Origin: an uncultured Clostridia bacterium
GTDB lineage: Bacteria > Bacillota > Clostridia > Christensenellales > Aristaeellaceae
Assembly (NCBI GenBank): GCA_946615495.1
Contig: CAMOHY010000061.1
Span: 1-10,292 of the forward strand
Direction: 5' to 3'
DNA length: 10,292 nt
A program made the position numbers and the translations under genes. Of this stretch, positions 7,812 through 10,292 are shown in pieces. Under the pieces are notes generated by a model. The model did not search any database, was not told where the DNA came from, and saw nothing but the letters and a program-made list of their open reading frames with translations. The number at the start of each line of letters is the position of its first letter. Position 1 is the stretch's first letter.

Positions 7812-8897
7812 TCACATTTTTTGGTAGAACAGATTCAGCACCGTCTGTTCAAGCGATTCTTCGTCCACATGGAATTCCATATAACCGTCCTGACCGATCC
7901 TGTGCTCTCCGTTCAGGGAGTATACAGGATTCCGTTCATAGTTTCTGGAGGCCCATGCTTCGTTAATGATCTGCGCCCGGCTGCAATTTGTTACCAGGTA
8001 AGGCGACACAGTGTCAAACAATTCCCCAACAAACTCATTGCTGTCAAGCACTTTTTGGTGAAGGACGTCTGTCATTTGGTTCACGTATTGCTGCTGGCGG
8101 AGCATACGCGCTTCGTTGGTTCCAACGCCCACGCTCATACGGCTGCGGACGTAAGTTTCCGCCTGATCGCCCACCAACGTCAACGTGGTTCCCTGGGTCA
8201 TTGCGGGATCAATGTGGGAAAAATCATCCTCCAGCGTAACTGTGATGCCGCCTACCGCATCATTCAGGGTAGAAATGCCATCCATGTTCAGCGCGAAGTA
8301 CTGATTGATCGGTACATTGAGCAAGAGATTGGACACCGCCTGCACCGTAAGCTCACAGCTTTGCTCTTTCCCGTCGCCGTAAGCGTGGGAAAGGCACAAT
8401 TGAAGGGTTCTTGTGCCCGACCGGTTTCCCAACACGCTGAGCACGGTGATTGGCGTCATGGTGTCACGGTCAATTTGCAGCTGACTCACCGTCTTCTCTG
8501 CCGGATCAATCACCACAAGCCGCAGGAAATCTGCTTGGCCGCCAAAGATGTTGCCCACAGCTTCCCTGTCGCCGTTCTCCCGGTCGATGCCCATGAACAG
8601 GATGGTGGTCAGGTTCTTTTTCTGGCGGTATTTTACGCCGTTGACCGTCACCTGTTCATCCTCGTAGCGCAGCTGGTAATCCCCGCGCGGCTCCGGCTTG
8701 GCGTTGCTGTCCTCCAGCCATTGGGCGCCCAGATAGACGCCCACCAGAAGCAGCAGTACCACGCCTGAAATGACGATGATATCCCGTTTACGCAATGAAG
8801 CTCTTTTCCGCAACGCCTCACCCCCCGGTGCTTTCCCGTTCCTGGGCGCAGTGCTTCTTCCCTCCGGAATCCGCTTTCCTTTTCCCGGCAGGGACAT
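7812..8897 (-). CDS. LytR-CpsA-Psr (LCP) family polymer transferase or regulator
   Basis: LCP proteins transfer lipid-linked polymers (teichoic acids, capsule) to peptidoglycan outside the cell. The 361-residue form has a basic, Gly/Pro-rich cytoplasmic tail (1-38), one membrane segment (about 39-58) and an extracellular LCP domain (about 95-290). Recognisable parts are LFMGID (100-105), QIDRDTM (141-147), the core NQYFALNMDGI (198-208) with DAVGGI, and YVRSR...NEARMLRQQ (249-269). The usual Arg-Ser-Asp motif reads Gln-Ala-Asp (121-123), so it is a divergent member. The start is uncertain. The ATG at 8897 is the first in frame but has no ribosome binding site. A TTG at 8811-8813 has GGGGGTGA seven bases upstream of it, counted from the core, and would give a 333-residue protein with a short basic tail. 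The strong upstream binding site belongs to another frame (8818-8961). Confidence 0.88.
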   Translation of the reverse strand: MSLPGKGKRIPEGRSTAPRNGKAPGGEALRKRASLRKRDIIVISGVVLLLLVGVYLGAQWLEDSNAKPEPRGDYQLRYEDEQVTVNGVKYRQKKNLTTILFMGIDRENGDREAVGNIFGGQADFLRLVVIDPAEKTVSQLQIDRDTMTPITVLSVLGNRSGTRTLQLCLSHAYGDGKEQSCELTVQAVSNLLLNVPINQYFALNMDGISTLNDAVGGITVTLEDDFSHIDPAMTQGTTLTLVGDQAETYVRSRMSVGVGTNEARMLRQQQYVNQMTDVLHQKVLDSNEFVGELFDTVSPYLVTNCSRAQIINEAWASRNYERNPVYSLNGEHRIGQDGYMEFHVDEESLEQTVLNLFYQKM

Positions 8898-8961
8898 CGC
8901 GCCAAGAGCCGCAGGTGTTCCGCAAAAAAGCTTCCCGCAGGGCGCAACCCAAAAAATACAT
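8818..8961 (-). CDS. 47-codon leader ORF overlapping the LCP start; peptide or displaced LCP start
   Basis: The ATG at 8961 has an ideal AAGGAG five bases upstream and lies about 18 bases after the expected start of transcription from a consensus promoter, so ribosomes very probably start here. The frame encodes MYFLGCALRE... (47 residues, three Cys, many Arg and Lys, no membrane segment or known motif) and stops at TGA 8818-8820, overlapping the annotated LCP frame by 80 bases. The six G at 8821-8826 directly precede that stop. Losing one G would fuse this ORF to the LCP frame. The TGA also forms part of a good ribosome binding site for the in-frame LCP TTG at 8811-8813. It may be a leader peptide coupled to LCP translation, or the true LCP start displaced by an indel. 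Confidence 0.5.
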   Translation of the reverse strand: MYFLGCALREAFLRNTCGSWRDVPAGKRKADSGGKKHCAQERESTGG

Positions 8962-8985
8962 AGCTACTCCTTGAGTTACGAGAAT

Positions 8986-9014
8986 ATTATATGCGCAAAT
9001 CTAAAAATTGTCAA
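8986..9014 (-). promoter_or_regulatory. Consensus sigma-A promoter of the LCP-cps operon
   Basis: Minus-strand TTGACA (9009-9014), 17-base spacer, TATAAT (8986-8991): both boxes match consensus exactly at ideal spacing, and the flanks are AT-rich. Expected start near 8979 gives a very short leader before AAGGAG (8967-8972). It probably drives the LCP, secreted-protein, cpsC and cpsD genes as one operon, since no other good promoter is visible among them. Confidence 0.88.
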
Positions 9015-9020
9015 TGTTTT

Positions 9021-9038
9021 TCCGGTGCATGCCCCGGA
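9021..9038. promoter_or_regulatory. 18-bp near-palindrome upstream of the operon promoter, possible operator
   Basis: TCCGGTGCATGCCCCGGA is symmetric except for one base pair (arms TCCGG/CCGGA, centre GCATGC). It ends six bases upstream of the -35 box and stands out as a GC-rich island in an AT-rich region. The position suits an activator or a repressor dimer. No regulator gene is present in the window. It lacks a T-tract on either strand, so it is not a terminator. Confidence 0.4.
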
Positions 9039-9115
9039 GAATTTTCATTAAGGTTTATTAACAGGACGAAATAAAACCGAAACATTTTTTCTTCATTTTC
9101 AAAAAACATACAGAA

Positions 9116-9140
9116 AATGGGGCGCGGTCAGCGCCCCGTT
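9116..9140 (-). terminator. Intrinsic terminator of the flotillin gene
   Basis: Seven perfect G-C pairs (GGGGCGC 9119-9125, GCGCCCC 9131-9137), extended to ten pairs with one G-T, close a five-base loop. On the minus strand it is followed by ATTTTCTG and, further on, TTTTTT. It starts about 22 bases after the flotillin stop codon and isolates the downstream operon promoter. Confidence 0.8.
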
Positions 9141-9162
9141 CAGTGAAACCGTACAAAGAATG

Positions 9163-10292
9163 TCAGGAATTTTCTGTATTTTCTTCCTTGTCCTCCGGCG
9201 CGTCCTGCCGGGCGGGGGCGGCCAGCCTGCCGCCCAGGAAGCCGGACAGCAGCGATTTGAGGTCCAGGCCGATGCTTTCCGTCAGGCCGTCGGACACCTG
9301 GGTGGTGGATTTTACGATGTCCTCGATGAGCCGGGCGGAATTTCCCTCGCCGTACATGGTGATCTTGTCCACCTGGCTCAGGGGCGCGGCCACGTTCTTG
9401 GCAATCTCCGGCAGGGCGGCAAAGTACATTTCCAGCACGGCCGCTTCGCCGTATTTCTTCATGGCCTCGGCTTTTTTGTCGATGCCCTCGGCCTCGGCCA
9501 GCGCCTTGGCCCGGATGGCTTCCGCCTCCGCCAGGCCCGCGGCGCGGATGGCCTCCGCCTCCTGCAGCTTGGAAAACTTGTCCGCTTCCGCCTGCTGCTC
9601 CTTGGCAAAGCGCTCCGCCTCAGCCTGCAGGCGCATGGCTTCGGCCTGTTTGGTGGCCTCCGCCAGCTCGGCCTCGGCTTGCTTCTGCCGCTCGTACAGG
9701 TCGGCCTCGGCCAGCTTCTGCCGCTGGTACAGGTCCGCTTCTGCCTTTTTCTTTACCGTGGCCTCCAGGGTGCGTTCCGTCACCTCTACCTCTTTTTGCT
9801 TGAGAATGGCTTCCCGCTCCTGCCGGGCGATGTTGGCGTCCTGGGTCTTGATTTCGATGGTGCGGCGCTGCTCCTCGCCCTGGATGTTGTAGGCGGCGTC
9901 GGCCTCCGCCTGCTTGATATCGGACAGGCGCTTCAGCTCCGCTTCCTTGATTTTCAGGTCGTTGTTCTTGATGGCGATTTCCGTTTCCGCGGCGATTTTG
10001 GCGTCGTTGGCTTCCTTGCTGGCCTGGGCCTGCGCCTTGGTGATTTCCTTGTCGGCCTCGGCCTTGGCGATGGCGGCCTTCTTTTTGATCTGGCTGATGT
10101 TGTCAATGCCCAGGTCGTTGATAACGCCGTTGGCGTCGGAGAAGGACTGCACGTTAAAGCTGATGATATCCAGCCCCATGCGCCGCAGGTCCGGCACTGC
10201 GTTTTCCTGCACCTTTTCGGCGAAGGACTTGCGGTTCGTCACCATTTCCTCCAGGCGCATCTGGCCGATGATCTCGCGCATGTTGCCTTCCA
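9163..10292 (-). CDS. floT: Flotillin-like SPFH protein (FloT/YuaG type), 5' end outside the window
   Basis: Flotillins are membrane-associated scaffold proteins that organise functional membrane microdomains. The visible part is about 375 codons and runs off the right edge in frame: Glu-Gly-Asn stands before the first visible Met at 10281, in the conserved EGNMREIIGQM context. Missing are the N-terminal membrane segment and most of the SPFH domain; its end (EKVQENAVPDLRRMGLDI) is present. A very long Ala/Glu/Lys coiled coil with repeated AEA units follows, then the family C-terminus with KYGEAAVLEMYFAALPEIA, PLSQVDKITMYG and GLDLKSLLSGFLGG, which matches the FloT pattern rather than the shorter FloA. 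It ends in an acidic tail. In relatives a NfeD-type partner often lies nearby, but none is visible here. Its own terminator separates it from the polysaccharide operon. Confidence 0.95.
   Translation of the reverse strand, partial: EGNMREIIGQMRLEEMVTNRKSFAEKVQENAVPDLRRMGLDIISFNVQSFSDANGVINDLGIDNISQIKKKAAIAKAEADKEITKAQAQASKEANDAKIAAETEIAIKNNDLKIKEAELKRLSDIKQAEADAAYNIQGEEQRRTIEIKTQDANIARQEREAILKQKEVEVTERTLEATVKKKAEADLYQRQKLAEADLYERQKQAEAELAEATKQAEAMRLQAEAERFAKEQQAEADKFSKLQEAEAIRAAGLAEAEAIRAKALAEAEGIDKKAEAMKKYGEAAVLEMYFAALPEIAKNVAAPLSQVDKITMYGEGNSARLIEDIVKSTTQVSDGLTESIGLDLKSLLSGFLGGRLAAPARQDAPEDKEENTENS

Noticed and set aside
7821..8768. 315-codon plus-strand frame opposite the LCP gene
   Set aside because: Mirror frame of a gene with recognisable LCP motifs; no binding site.
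8648..8947. Third-frame ORF of 99 codons starting at a TTG within the leader region
   Set aside because: It runs over the LCP coding sequence in a different frame, has no binding site and shows no protein features.
9450..9770. Repeated GCCTCGGCC-like units suggesting a DNA repeat array
   Set aside because: Unit lengths and spacing vary and follow the codons of the flotillin coiled coil; there is no CRISPR-like spacer pattern.
9143..9892. 249-codon Ser/Ala-rich plus-strand frame opposite the flotillin
   Set aside because: The Ser/Ala repeats are the complement of the repeated Ala-Glu codons of the coiled coil, so this is a shadow and not a repeat protein.

Overview
The window reads as a piece of a Gram-positive, probably Clostridia-type (Bacillota), chromosome of moderately high GC content. 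This is inferred from the gene families: RNase Y, AddA, a FloT-type flotillin, a split CpsC/CpsD tyrosine-kinase pair and an LCP protein. It is also supported by strong AGGAGG-type ribosome binding sites and sigma-A-like promoters. A species cannot be named from the sequence alone. Every convincing gene lies on the minus strand, so transcription runs from high to low coordinates. No mobile element, CRISPR array, tRNA or rRNA was seen.

Layout in order of transcription. (1) 9163-10292: C-terminal part of a flotillin, cut by the right edge and closed by a terminator (9116-9140). (2) 5572-9014: an envelope-polysaccharide control cluster. It starts with a perfect TTGACA-17-TATAAT promoter (8986-9014) with a palindrome just upstream. 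Then come a 47-codon leader ORF, an LCP (LytR-CpsA-Psr) enzyme, a small secreted protein of unknown function, a CpsC/Wzz membrane activator and a CpsD tyrosine kinase whose start codon overlaps the cpsC stop. A GC-rich hairpin (7193-7217) separates the secreted-protein gene from cpsC. No glycosyltransferase, flippase or polymerase gene is present, so this looks like a regulatory and ligation module rather than a complete capsule locus. (3) 2074-5469: addA, helicase-nuclease subunit of the AddAB recombination complex, standing alone without addB. (4) 1653-2073: a gene-free stretch with a good promoter, a structured RNA of about 240 nt and an intrinsic terminator, all upstream of rny. (5) 90-1652: rny, the membrane-anchored endoribonuclease Y, followed by a symmetric terminator (30-77).

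Two places deserve most attention. The rny leader carries promoter, structured RNA and terminator before the gene and no visible second promoter, which suggests either a small RNA or attenuation of RNase Y. In front of the LCP gene, the best promoter and best ribosome binding site of the window direct translation into a different frame from the LCP protein. The two frames meet at a run of six G immediately before the leader stop codon. This may be a leader peptide with coupled restart, a slippage or phase-variable switch, or a sequencing or assembly error.
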